DNA of 64,000 nt from NCBI GenBank assembly GCA_036971615.1, contig JAYKKR010000006.1, positions 682,001-746,000 on the forward strand, written 5' to 3'. Below the pieces are notes generated by a model, which worked only from the letters and a program-made list of their open reading frames with translations, was not told the origin of the DNA and made no database searches. Each line of letters opens with the position of its first letter. Within the stretch, counting starts at the first letter, position 1. The position numbers and the translations under genes are program-made. This DNA is from Amyloporia xantha (Eukaryota; Basidiomycota; Agaricomycetes; Polyporales; Adustoporiaceae). Positions 12,258 through 23,710 of the stretch are shown here, piece after piece.

Positions 12258-14450
12258 TCATACGGACATCATTCCGAGTTGAATAGCCTTTATCTGCAGA
12301 GCCTGAAGGTATGGACCAAGCTGAGCGAATTGAAAAACCGATCCTGGCTGATCATGTACTCACCAATTGTTTCGACAAGAACCGGGAGATAGCAAAATCT
12401 CCGGCACCGTACCACAGCTAATCATTTGAAAATACACTCAATGGTTGAGTATGGACGAGCACGGAGTCTGACTCACTCCAGGATGGCCCGTCGGCCTATA
12501 GGCACCTCTGAGCTCGCCCTCTTCGTCCAAATTCCATAGCGGACTGGATTGATCTATGGTATCGGTGCCGAAAGTTTCTTTCAGGCTCTGACGAGGGTCA
12601 AGGTAACCAGTCCTGCAGTATTCGATTAGGGACTTGTACATATCAAATGGTACTTGGACGACATACGCGAAGATGACCACGTCAGCGTCTTGTTCGGAGT
12701 CATCGGTGAATACGACCCCTTTCTCGGTGAACTGTTTGATCTCGACTCCTTGCTTTACCTTTATCTTGCCTGACCCAATCAGTGGACCGCATCCAACGTC
12801 TATCCCTGTAGGTTCGACTGTTAGGGCGCTAAGACGCTGCAATCAAGGCCGTTATTCTCACAGAAACCTGGAAAATCGACATGAGAACTGAAACCGCATT
12901 ACGGCTGGCCAATAACCATACCTCCAGAGCGCTCAAAAATCAGGAAATGCTGGCCAGATCCGTCTTTGCCCATGTTCAGCTTCAATCCTCCCTTCTTCAG
13001 CTGATCGTGGAGTTCCTTCTCCCTCTCCCACATCTCCGCTTCTCGTATGCGGGCCATTTGCCTTTGGAGATTGATGGGCATGGCGGCGAACTTGAAATCG
13101 CATATTTCCAACGGCATACCGTCCGGGAACGCCTTCGCCATAGCGACAGCTACGTTCTTGGAGGAGACCACACAGGTCGAAGAGCGTTGCACCATCGTGA
13201 CCGACTCTGCGCCCTTGAACGACAAGTCTTGGCACATATCGGCCGCAGTATTGCCAGCACCAACGACGATCGTCTTCTTATCAACATAAGGCGCCCCACC
13301 CATGTACTTGCTCGCATGAATGACTTCGCCCTGGAAGATGTCTCTGCCCGGCACGTCTGGCACCCAAGGCGCGCCGAGGGTGCCTATCGCTACCACGATA
13401 TGCGCGGGGTGAAGCTCAACAGTAGTCCCATTTCTATTAACGGTGATGTGCCATCTCCGTTTATCGAAGTCGTAAATGGCAGTGGGGAGAATATAGGAAC
13501 TCGTCCAGACGATGAGGTCCTGTGACTCCGCGTACTGTTTCAGCCAATCCGCCACCTTGTCGCGAGGTGTATATTGAGGCCAATTGCGAGGGTACGGCTG
13601 ATACAGGACTGCAAACGGTATGAAGATTACTACCATTCATCACGATGATATACAACTTACGAGTATGATGATTTCGTGTGGTATGCAGCGATAGTGTCGG
13701 ATACCGCTGCCTCCACTGGTCTCCGATAGTCGCGTGCCTCTCGACTATGATGGATGGAATCTCCATCTGTTTGAATCGTGCGGCGATATTGAGTCCCGTT
13801 TGTCCAGCGCCAACTACAATAAAATTGGAATTTATTGCTGTCATGTCGAGACGATTCTTACCAATGAGAACATAGGGATCACTCTCGACTCTAGTTCTCC
13901 GCTCCGCTGTCACCTCTTCGAAAGATAAGGTATGGCCTCCATAGACCCCGAGCTCTGGCCCAATTTCTTCGTGTCCTTTGATATCCTCGAGCATCATGAA
14001 CACAGAGAGCGCCTTCCGCTCGCCCGTGGGTACGTCATTGAGCAAGTACACGTATCCGTGTCCGCGACGGTCTGGTGTTTCAAACCTGAAGCCAGCACAA
14101 ATTCCTGCCTCCAGAGCCTGTTCCGGCCGCAGACCTGGCTCGTCATCTAGTGTGAAGTTCGAAAGCTGCGCGGACGGAAGCCTATTCAATAGGTAAGATT
14201 TAATCCTGTCGTGTCCTTCCAGCGAACGAGTATTCCACGTGAAGACGAGTGAATCTCTCAGCCATCCACCAGGCAGAAACATTGCTACCGTTGCATCGAC
14301 GTCGCCAGCGGTCGCCGCACGCGCGAACTGGGAAAGCCAGGTCGCAGCTGTGTCTTGAAGGTCGGTCATGTTACCTTCAGGTATCGCACTCACCATTGGT
14401 ACCGTCTTATAGTACTCGCTAATAGATTCTCCGCCGCAAGCGGGCAGCAT
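12258..14450 (-). CDS. FAD-dependent flavin monooxygenase (FMO-like, N-terminal NTF2-like domain)
   Basis: Two-dinucleotide-fold flavoprotein that would use FAD, NADPH and O2 to oxygenate a small substrate. Exons 14450-13661, 13608-12922, 12867-12862 (6 nt), 12805-12667, 12612-12477, 12417-12364, 12302-12258; about 618 residues. The N-terminal third (DVDATVAMFLPGGWLRD) is the SnoaL/NTF2-like part common in this fungal subfamily; then VVGAGQTGLNIAARF (FAD site, near residue 212), YTPRDKVADWL, VVGAGNTAADM (NADPH site) and FATGY near the C-terminus. The proposed 6-nt exon restores a GGFWIDVG motif expected there, and both flanking introns are 54-56 nt. The apparent longer upstream frame begins with GTG, so the first in-frame ATG at 14450 was chosen. 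Substrate is unknown; the O-methyltransferase lies next to it in the same orientation. Confidence 0.9.
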
Positions 14451-14870
14451 TCTATCAGTACATCCTTGGAAGTGTCGTGAGTTCACATTGTCAGCAGTCA
14501 GCCAAGGCGTCTGTTTAGGAGCTATGCCGGTATGAGAGCAAGACCCTCATTAACCGCATCCGAGCAGTCCGGTGACCTATGGGTAGGTTTGCATCTGATC
14601 TCCCACTCCATTCCCAGCTAGCTTCTTTCGAGCGCATATGACCATTGCACAGTATATGCTCATAAAATAAGGATACAGGACTGGTGTGAAAGACGTTGAA
14701 GTTCTCCGTATGTAGTACACTAATGATACAGTCTACCTAATATGCAAGGTGTGTGGACGAGTGTGTTGAACACGACAGTATCATGAATTTTACACGACCA
14801 TTTCCTGCAGAGCCGACCCAGAAAGCACCTCCGATATAAAGAATGTAGATGCTTCGGCGGAGAAAGCAGA

Positions 14871-16688
14871 TCAAACCGGCACAGCTACAATTTGCGGGAG
14901 CCAGCTCTGATGGGCTTGGTGGACCTCGACAATGCGGAAGCCTGACTGCGCAAGTAGTTCTGCGAATTCGGGGACAGTACGCTCGCAGGCGTTGTGGTTG
15001 CTCAGCATCTGCGCCAAGCCCCAGTCAGCTAACGTGAACAGGTGTAATCGATAGAGTGTCTGCGTACGTTGATATCCTGCTTATAAGATAAGGAGTTGGC
15101 AGCCCCCCAGTTAGCAAGCAGCGGTTCCGGTGCAAGGGCGTCCGGGTCGAAGGTACCAGTGTCTTGGCCTTCTACGGTCTGCTCGCGAGAAGCATACAGC
15201 ATAATATTGTCCACGATGACAATCCGTGTGTTCTTGTTGCTGCTCTCACGCACGCGCTTCAGAATTTGGACACACTCAGCGTCTGGCCAGTTGTGCATAA
15301 TCATGCGCAGCAAGTAAACCGACACGTTGTTGTTGACGGAGGGCTGAGGTTGGAAGAAATCGTGAGCTAACACGATGTATGTTAGACGAATCATATTCTA
15401 CACGACCCCAATGCTCGAGACGCACCCTGGAAAGATACTCGTCCCTGAGCGAGCGCCTCAGGCTGCTTAGTTTTCCAGAACTATACCCGTCCGCAGTCAT
15501 GTATGGTCAGTGATATCCTCGCCTTCAACGCTAGCTTCTTACTCACTGCAGGAGCTTCGGCTACGACTCTTTCAGTGTCTTGGACAATGAGGTGAATTTG
15601 AGGGCACGTTTGAACAATAGGTAACGACACGGAGCCGACACCACCACCGCAGTCGATGACGATACTTCCTTCTGGTAAACTAGACCAGTTGAAACCTACG
15701 GACAGCTAATATGAGATCCTCCGAGTAAAGCTCGAGACGAACACATACCTCGTAGGATTGCGTCGGGGGGAGTCATACTGTTCATGCCGTTCATACCCAT
15801 TCCGAAACGCTTCAAGCGAGGACGATTCTCAGGGAGACTGAGCCAATCATACATCTTGATGTTCCGTACGCCCGGCCAGGCTCTCGAGAACGGAGCATCG
15901 AAAGGTGAAAAGGAATTCGTGGTCTCGGGATCCTTCAAGATGTCGGCAATGCATACCGAGTTGTGCATAGTCTCGTCGGAACTTTTAACACCAAATATTG
16001 TGAGTATAGCGCAGCGGAAAATACGTATCTCGGTACACGTACAACAAACCAACCAATGCAGCAATTCCATTCGTGCCATCGTATTTCTCCTCCGGGCTGG
16101 CTTCGAGCTCTGCAAGCGTTTTGCCCGTATCCATAGCGGAGGAAATTGTGTTATTAGCAAATACATTTGGCGAAACCTCCTCAAAAACGTGATGAGTGGC
16201 AAGTAGCCGCATGATTCTTCCTGCATACGGAGGTGAGAACATGGACGTTGAGGATTTCGATAGGAAACCATGCCGTACCCAGCTTCGAGTAGTTAACATG
16301 GTTGTAGGAACCAATCTCCTTGATATGCAGCGCCTTCTTCGGCCCCTTACCCTTCTCGCGTAAAATCTCAGGCACGTTCGTCTCGACGACCGTACGTAGG
16401 GAAGAGCTCAATTGGTGCTACGCACATTGATCGGTAACGTTCCACACAAGTTCAAGCATGAATTTGGCTCACCCCAGTCGACATGTCCATCAAGTAGCGT
16501 TCGGGAGTGCGCACCAACGCAATTAATTGAGATGCGGCCGCCACAACTTGCAAGGACGGTTTGAGGAATTCCGCTCTTGCAGTAGATGCAGAATGCTGAG
16601 TCGTCTTGAGTGACTCCTGAAGCTCCTTAAGCTGAGCAACGGAAGTAGAGATGACGCTGGACAGCGCCTCGATCTGCTTGACATCCAT
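14871..16688 (-). CDS. Class I-like SAM-dependent O-methyltransferase (COMT-type)
   Basis: Small-molecule O-methyltransferase of the plant-COMT/fungal type, probably cytosolic. Eight exons: 16688-16473, 16417-16279, 16220-16043, 15981-15749, 15695-15547, 15480-15426, 15366-15068, 15008-14871, all in phase; 468 residues. The first about 72 residues form a helical dimerisation-like segment; a winged-helix region follows (HIKEIGSYNHVNYSKLGRIMR), then the SAM-binding VIDCGGGVGSVSLP near residue 268, HDFFQPQP, LLRMIMHNWPDAECVQIL (the HNW catalytic-His region) and VIVDNIML. The C-terminus FRIVEVHQ ends the Rossmann fold. It lies about 0.4 kb upstream (in transcription sense) of the flavin monooxygenase, same strand; co-function is plausible, not shown. 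Confidence 0.92.
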
Positions 16689-17539
16689 GGTGGATTGAGG
16701 TTAGATGATATTGAGCTCTGAACAGACAGGGCGAAAGTTCATATTTCGGTCAGCACGGACATCAATTACCAGCGTATGATTCCAAAGTGGACAGAGACCA
16801 TCGTGCAGACACTCACATAGGGCCGAGGTGGGCGGAAGATTAGTTCCACCTAGGCGAAAGTTGGGAGTGACAATATAAATACCGCGAACGGGGATAGTGC
16901 CAGAAACAATATTCGCATCCGAATGTTGACAACAACCAATCCGCCTTGCCCACCATACCGATTTCGAAAATAGGACGCCACGGTTCGGGTTCTAGGTGCC
17001 TTCGCGTGCGAACTTCGGGTCCGCTAGCTGAAGAGAAAGGTAAATCACAGGCAGCGGGAGAAATGAGACAAATGGATTCATATGAGCATGCGACATCCAT
17101 GTACCGATCCTCCCAGGCTCGCGGGATTGGTGAAAAGTGAGTTCTGATGGTATGAAGAAGCATACGTATAGCTCACGATCTGAGAGAATAGAAGTCCGGA
17201 AAAGGACTCCGTCCTCGCATACAGTTTAAACGCTTCTCACAAGACCTTATGCATGTATGATACAAGCGCGATGCTGTCACCGTAGCTCCTTGCGGGAAGA
17301 GCCGTATCGGTTCGTTCGTAACAACACGGTCCATCAAAACAGTTTACAAATGCATGTCGGATGAAGACCCCTCTAATCGCCTGGTACATTTCGAGTACTC
17401 CACTGATGCCTACTGGTTAGCGAGGATGACTTGGCGCACCCACTAAGGTATCGTCTGTACACACGATTGCGGACAAGATTTCCCAGATGTGTATTGGATA
17501 ATTGGTATATCAGAGTCATGTCAGGAGCATGAGATCCAT
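16689..17539. other. Intergenic region between O-methyltransferase and S41-like gene
   Basis: About 850 bp in the promoter position of the methyltransferase and the 3' side of the peptidase gene. I see no gene, RNA gene or repeat in it. Confidence 0.5.
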
Positions 17540-20500
17540 TCACAGGACGGTTTTCGCGACCAGCTCCCAGATAGCGATAGGATTGTTCACACTGTAATTT
17601 GGTCACTATACTTGATCTCGACAGTCAATAATGGACTTACATATCAATGGTCAATGGGAGATTCATATCTGCGGGGTGGTCCTGCCATTCTATGGTCATA
17701 TCGATTAGAATAACGTTGGCCAATGAGGGAAGACACCTCGATGACGGACTCACCTTCTGGCTCCGATGGGTTATCAATACCGAAGCCAAGTCTCCACGTG
17801 ACACCCTGTATGCTATTGGTCTTACTATTCCAGCGTGGATGTACCAATCTCAGTTTCACTGTCCACAAAAAAGATAGAATAGCACATACAAATCAGGGGG
17901 CGCAAGGGAATGGTTCTTCAGCTGAGCAGTCTATACATTCACAAAATATCAGAAATTACGGACTAGGACGGCATGTTACGAGAACTACTGCATACCTTGA
18001 TCTCGGTGTCGATCTGAGGGAAACGGATCGATTGACCTCCCACCACACCACAGTACTGCTGCGGAACATCTGCCTTTCCCCCAACGACAACAGTTCTCGC
18101 GCCTTCTTCTTTCGCCATCGTGATCTATGCTCCGGATCATAAGTTTCTTTTACCGGTAAAGAATATTACACCGCTTACACTAAAAAGCGAGCACGAACTA
18201 GCACATCTGCATTGGAAAGAGATTCATGTCAATGGCGCATGTAGCTATGATGGATAAATTGAGGCGACTCTGCTCACCTTCCATTGCTCACGATGGCCAC
18301 CTTTGTGGGGTCAAACAAAGCTTCTGTAGGAGGATCCATCTCGAAAGGCTGGCATTCATCGCCAAGTCTACATATTGATGCGATCTTCATTAAGGAGTGT
18401 TAAACTCAAGAGATCACAGCGAACTTGCCTCTGACTGAACGTATCTGACCTGCCATTGATCATTTTCTCAACCGGCGGCTTCAGCCAGTTCAGTGAAGCC
18501 GGGAACGGGGTATTGTTAGCAAACTCCCAGCTAAGCGGATTGTACAGCATCAAATTGTCTGGATCGGCGCCCCCCACTATGTTCTCCACCATGAGCTGGG
18601 CCAGTGGGCCTGCGCGGATTTGGGTCTGCAGACCCGCTTGTGGAATAGTCGTCGATTTTGGACCAGCAATCTAATATCAAATGCGATTCGTCAGCCGATC
18701 TTCAGATGAGAATACAGCTGTCAGTTACGATTCGATGTAACCACTGGGCGCACAAGTTGAAGCGTCAGTCGAGCGTCAACATTGCCACCAGTAAAACCTT
18801 ACGTGGGCAATACAAATGAACCCTTATGACGCGCAGTAAGTAAGGAAACATAGAATAGTAAAAGCGGCGTTGGGACGGCTCACCTCCCCCATTATTTGTC
18901 TATCTCGTCCGGCCAAGGTTCCATGTCAGCGTCACTTCGCAATCTTTCATTTCGAACATGTCTCACCACATCGACAATCAGCCTTGTTGCACCCTTCTCC
19001 CGCAGCCCACTCAATCCGACCAGCAAGCTCCTCTGCAGCTCATCATACGAACTCGCAGAGAAGCTCCCAAGCGTAAGTACGCCCGTCTCCGTATCATTCA
19101 GCATGAAGAACTGTGCTACACCCGCACTCCCATTCAGCGGCGCCGGTGGTATGAGGCCTGGGGGGAGCTCGACGTCCTCCTGAGGGGCAGCGTCAAGTAA
19201 GGCGTTCACGTGATGCCTGCGAGATCCACGCCTGGCTGTAAATGGTCTTTGAGGGCCGGTAGGGGAGAACAAATGCGGCGAGTCGGAAGTCGCGTAGAGG
19301 TCAACGCCGTTCGTGTATGGAGTAGCGACGCAATTGTTACCACGAAACGAGGCTGAGTCTGTCCATGGCATGGCGCCGGGCGAGACGCGGGAACGATACG
19401 GGAGCTGTTATTCGATAAAGGTGTTAACGAGGATGTCCTCGGTGTAGCGAAGAAGCACGCCATACCGTGACGTTTTCACTCTCGCTGCTGCCCTCGCGTA
19501 AGATCGTCAGAGTGACAGCGTCGACAAGTGGCAGAGGGTGCTGAGCGAAGTTGCCCATGACGTAGACCCATCCTGCCTCTGCAAGGTTGTAACTAGAGAA
19601 GAACCTGCATTGTCCCAAAATGAGGAGGGTCTCCTCATCTGTCATAAGACGACATACGCATTCTGTCGCGACCCGAGTCCTTGGTATTTCCCAGTGATCA
19701 TGGCATTCTCATCGACGGCCACGAATGGATCTAGGCCGTTGATGAGGAGCACTTCTGCCCCAGACAGCTGTACAAATCGATTTCAGTGCGATTTCGCCCA
19801 ACTTCATCTCCGGACTAACCAAGCTCAGCTTGCCCTTCAGAACGCCGGGTAGGGCTTCCTGCCACACCTCGATCTCGTCGCCAAACTCGGAAGTAGCTAC
19901 GGTAAACGCCTCTGGCGCGATGTGCACATGTTGGGTGCCGTCAGAATCGGTGAGTAGGACAAGAGGAATAGGGAGGAACGTGGAGAAGATAGCTGCAAAT
20001 GGGTTGAGAAGACGTTCAGTTCATTGTGGGACACGGACAGCAACTGGATTTTACGATGCGATTAGTATGGGCATAAATGTGTTCATCCACAAGTCCTAGT
20101 ACACTAGACCGTACGAAGACGAAGGTCATCAAGTAGTGTAAGAAGCTTTGCATGTGGTAAGCTACTCTCCAATCATTGAAACGGTGGATAATCGGATGAG
20201 AAAGAAGTCACAATGCGCAGAGCTAGAATAGGCAGTGGCAAGCCCATCGAGCAACTGCGCTGCAAGGTGATGACTCCATATCGTCACTGGAGATCATACT
20301 GCCGAATAGGATCGTTTCTGTCCAATGGTCAGGCGCTAGGGATTAGACTTGATCTCTAGGATGGTACACAACGAGGAGACATCTGATTCTGCTGATAAGG
20401 ATGTTACTCCAAGCTCCAAGCCTGTCCAGGCGTGATTCTGACATGATCAACTAAGCCTTCAGGCGACAATAGTAAAACTGCCACGGGGGTCGAGAGCCGG

Positions 20501-21020
20501 AGAGTACAATTCGGATTATGACAAGATAGACTGACTCACAGTCATAGCACAAATTCGCGTACACGCAGTGACCATCATTGAGTCTCTTCAGCGCGCTCGA
20601 GATATCCACGTGAAGGTCAAAATCCGACGCGTATTCCTGGGTCCTGATACGCCCAAGGTCGCCCAACACATCTTCGTGCACGTCAGCTGAGAATGGAGGT
20701 GGCGCCATACGCTGATAGTTCACTGAAGTATGAAAACCAAGGGTCTTGTTGATCACTTCAATAATCTTTTCCAACATCATATCACGCCAGTTAGCGGTAG
20801 AAATCCATGGAATAAAGATGGCATCCATTACATTGTCTTTGATTTCAAGGTCTACCTGGAAGGAGGTAAAGCAAGCCCTAACATCCTTGGGTGCAGCCCA
20901 TGTTTGGTTGGCGATAACTGCGCAGGGGTCATTCTCTGTCGCGTGCGGAACGACGGCAGCATCCACGAAAGTAATTAAACCAGCAACCAAGTAAGCTGTG
21001 TAGAGCATCTTCCACGACAT
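17540..21020 (-). CDS. Peptidase S41-family-like secreted protein, 17 exons
   Basis: Resembles fungal tail-specific-protease-like (S41) secreted proteins of about 650-700 residues; the model gives 675. Exons: 21020-20832, 20765-20540, 19992-19820, 19767-19658, 19604-19466, 19404-18967, 18899-18884, 18822-18803, 18743-18729, 18670-18429, 18367-18278, 18206-18179, 18124-17996, 17930-17886, 17820-17754, 17689-17641, 17591-17540. A signal peptide (MSWKMLYTAYLVAGLITFV) leads, followed by RLNDGHCVY, FSTFLPIPLVLL, the core DVTNNGGGFICIAHW assembled from four exons, and SNGRCASSCSLFS, which corresponds to the nucleophile-Ser loop. Exons of 16, 20, 15 and 28 nt are inferred from phase and motif continuity. 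The exon ending at 18429 uses a GC-AG donor (GCAAGT). Intron 2 is 547 nt, far above the others. Proteolytic activity is inferred from family only. Confidence 0.83.
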
Positions 21021-21480
21021 AGTTCAGACCGGATGAGTTCTACAGACTCGTTAGCACCCTGAGGTCTGGTCAACGTCTGCGGTCCAGGACGACAGACCAG
21101 AGTCGGTAACTGGTACTACCGTAGTACCAGTCGGACGATAAGTCGCCGCGATACCCGCACGTGATGGACGCGACGCGGTCGAGTTTCAGAACTTGTCCCT
21201 TGTGGCTGCCACTAAACCACCAGCTGTGCACGTATGCGCTTCTTCAAGAACTTAGGAAAGACCATGGGTATTCTAGTCATGAGTATACTCATGTCGGAGG
21301 AGAGGGAACAGAAAGAAACATTTCAGAGTGTATTATGGTGCATTATTTGATATTGTGATATTGCATCATTCTCATTTTAGCAGTACTGCAAGTCAGCGTG
21401 TTTCGACAGCTGAGCTCAATCAACTAAATGCAGACAAGCAGGGCGCCTCCTGATGCCATTGACAGCATCTGTGTAATGCA

Positions 21481-21493
21481 GGCCGTAATCGCA
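21481..21493 (+). promoter_or_regulatory. Candidate shared upstream motif, GST-A
   Basis: GGCCGTAATCGCA lies about 237 bp upstream of the GST-A start and resembles the motif found at a similar distance before GST-B and GST-C (core CGTAATC). Function is inferred from conservation only. Confidence 0.4.
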
Positions 21494-21585
21494 GCTTGTC
21501 ATCGCATTGAACTCGCGACCCCCTCTATTGGCAATGCTTGCTCATAGGCAGCCCGAAAGGGATCTCCTGTTCCCAGCCAAAAGGC

Positions 21586-21592
21586 TATATAA
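21586..21592 (+). promoter_or_regulatory. TATA box, GST-A
   Basis: TATATAA in an AAGGCTATATAACGG context, about 130 bp upstream of the start codon at 21721. Confidence 0.55.
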
Positions 21593-21720
21593 CGGAGGTA
21601 AGGAGGTCCCACAAAGAAATCGCATTCGCTTTGCGAATCTCCGTCCTAGTTGCGCGTCTGCTGCCCATTTCTGCACAGACTCTACATCTTCACCTCAGTG
21701 CATAACTACCGCGACGCGCT

Positions 21721-23018
21721 ATGAGCAACCGGGACGTCTCCCATCTGACCGATGTCGAACAGAGGAAGACGAGCAACGACGGCTCGTACATTCGCAAACC
21801 GTCCGTTTTCCGTAACTTCATCGAGAAGGGAGGCAAGTTCGAGCCCGAGAAAGGTGCGACTCGATGTTCTGATGACAAGTCACGAGAGCCTAGAGGAGCT
21901 GAGCATATCTACAGGCCGCTACCATCTCTACGTATCTTATGCTTGCCGTGAGCTCGACCACTCCCTGTCATGGCGCGAACCTGACGGTGTATCCCAGCAT
22001 GGGCCACGCGCGCGCTGATCATGCGCGTGCTGAAGGGCCTCGAGGACTTTATCGGTATGTTTCGCTCAAGTATCCCCTCTCGCGTATTGACCCGCCACCC
22101 AGACGTCAGCGTCGTCTCCCCGCGTATGGGCACGCACGGCTGGCCCTTCGCATCAGCCGACCCGTTCCCTGGCGCGACGGATGACCTGCTCTATGGCGCG
22201 CAGCACATCAAGGACCTGTACCTGCGCGTCAATCCCGAGTACGACGGAAGGTTCACGGTGCCAGTGCTGTGGGACAAGCAGACAGGGGCGATCGTGAACA
22301 ACGAGAGCTCGGAGATCATTCGTATGTTCAACAGCGCGTTCAACCATCTGCTCCCCGCGGACAAAGCCGCACTCGACTTTTATCCGGAGAGCCTAAGAGG
22401 CGAGATTGATGCAGTGAATGAATGGGTGTATGACACGGTGAACAGTGAGTGCACGCATTTACGGGTCGGGAGGTGTGCTGACGTGCGCGTGGAGACGGCG
22501 TGTACAAGTCTGGCATTGCATCGACGCAAAAGGCGTACGAGGCGGCGGTATACCCGCTGTTCGACTCGCTCGACCGACTCGAGAAGATGCTCACGGGGAA
22601 GGAGTACCTGATCGGGGACCAGCTGACCGAGGCGGACGTCCGTCTATTCGTCACCATAGTGAGTCCTGTCTCTCTCCTGCTCGTCTTCCATTTGGCCTGA
22701 CGATGTCGTGTGCCGCATAGGTGCGTTTCGACCCGGTCTACGTTAGGCATTTCAAGTGCAACCTACGCACAATCCGCGACGGCTACCCGGCCATCCACCG
22801 CTGGCTGCGCAAGCTTTACTGGACGATCCCCGCGTTCAAGGAGACATGCAACTTCGAGCACATCAAGACGCACTATTTCTGGTCGCATTCAATGGTGTGT
22901 CTCGCCTTTTCCTCCTCTTTCAGCTGGGTGTGGTCAAATGAACACTATGCTGCAGATCAACCCGCACAGGATCATCCCTGTTGGACCTGTCCCTGATATC
23001 TTGCCCCTTGACCAATGA
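21721..23018 (+). CDS. Glutathione S-transferase, Xi class / glutathionyl-hydroquinone reductase (GST-A)
   Basis: Cys-type GST that reduces glutathionyl-quinones and related conjugates in the cytosol. Exons 21721-21853, 21915-21947, 21998-22054, 22103-22444, 22495-22658, 22721-22894, 22956-23018 give 321 residues. The YACPWATR motif with the catalytic Cys is assembled across a splice junction; PVLWDKQTGAIVNNESSEI is the glutathione-site cis-Pro and ES region; GDQLTEADVRLFVT is the all-helical domain N-cap; NPHRIIPVGP closes the protein. Exon lengths match GST-B exactly, showing duplication. The ECM4-like family usually runs 310-340 residues. It stands divergent to the S41-like gene with about 700 bp between them. 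Confidence 0.95.
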
Positions 23019-23710
23019 TCGCAGACCTTGAGAACGAGACGAAAGTGATGTTGTATCCGTATCAAACGCATACTGTATCATTGTATTATGGCCTGCACTC
23101 GTATGCAAATGTGTAACTTTACTAATCAATATGAGGCCTGCGGAGTGGTAAGACTTTCATTCTTCCGCGTTTTCCTCAGGCTCGATCTGTACCCCTTTTC
23201 TATGAAGTTCCGAAACATATTGTACATAGCGGAGGGGAGTAATTCGTGAGGTTTAGTCCTGCATCCTGAATCAACGAAACGTCTTGTAGAATATACCAAC
23301 CGCTAACCTCTAAATTTGTAAATTGGATCTTCGTGCGAGTTGCGGTTGGTTGTTGGGCTTGCTACCGCACGAAGCCCTTTCGCACTTCTCTGAGCAACGG
23401 GTATGACTGCCCACTTGTCAATGTCTCCAACCTCGTCGCCAAAATAGTCTTTACAGAGTATAAACCCGTGGAATTGAACAAACCCTCCTCGCGAATTTAT
23501 CACAGTGCGAGTCCCACACATTGTAGATCTTTAGAGAGGTTTACAGGTAGATTTGGCCGCAGCCCTGTGAATACCAGAGAAAGCGGCGGTAACGGTCACG
23601 GTGTCATTAAAATTAACAGCTGGTGGTGAAGTATTCATGGATGAACTTGTCGTCATAAGAACGAAATAATTAATGAAAGAAACTTGCAGGAAAAGCACAA
23701 ATTCACTACA

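Noticed and set aside
14451..14486. Longer N-terminus for the flavin monooxygenase
   Set aside because: That frame opens with GTG, and the only nearby upstream ATG is followed at once by a stop codon in its own frame; 14450 is the first usable ATG.
21854..21914. Alternative reading through the first GST-A intron
   Set aside because: It removes the conserved GRYHLYVSYACPWA region, which the equal introns in GST-B and GST-C support.
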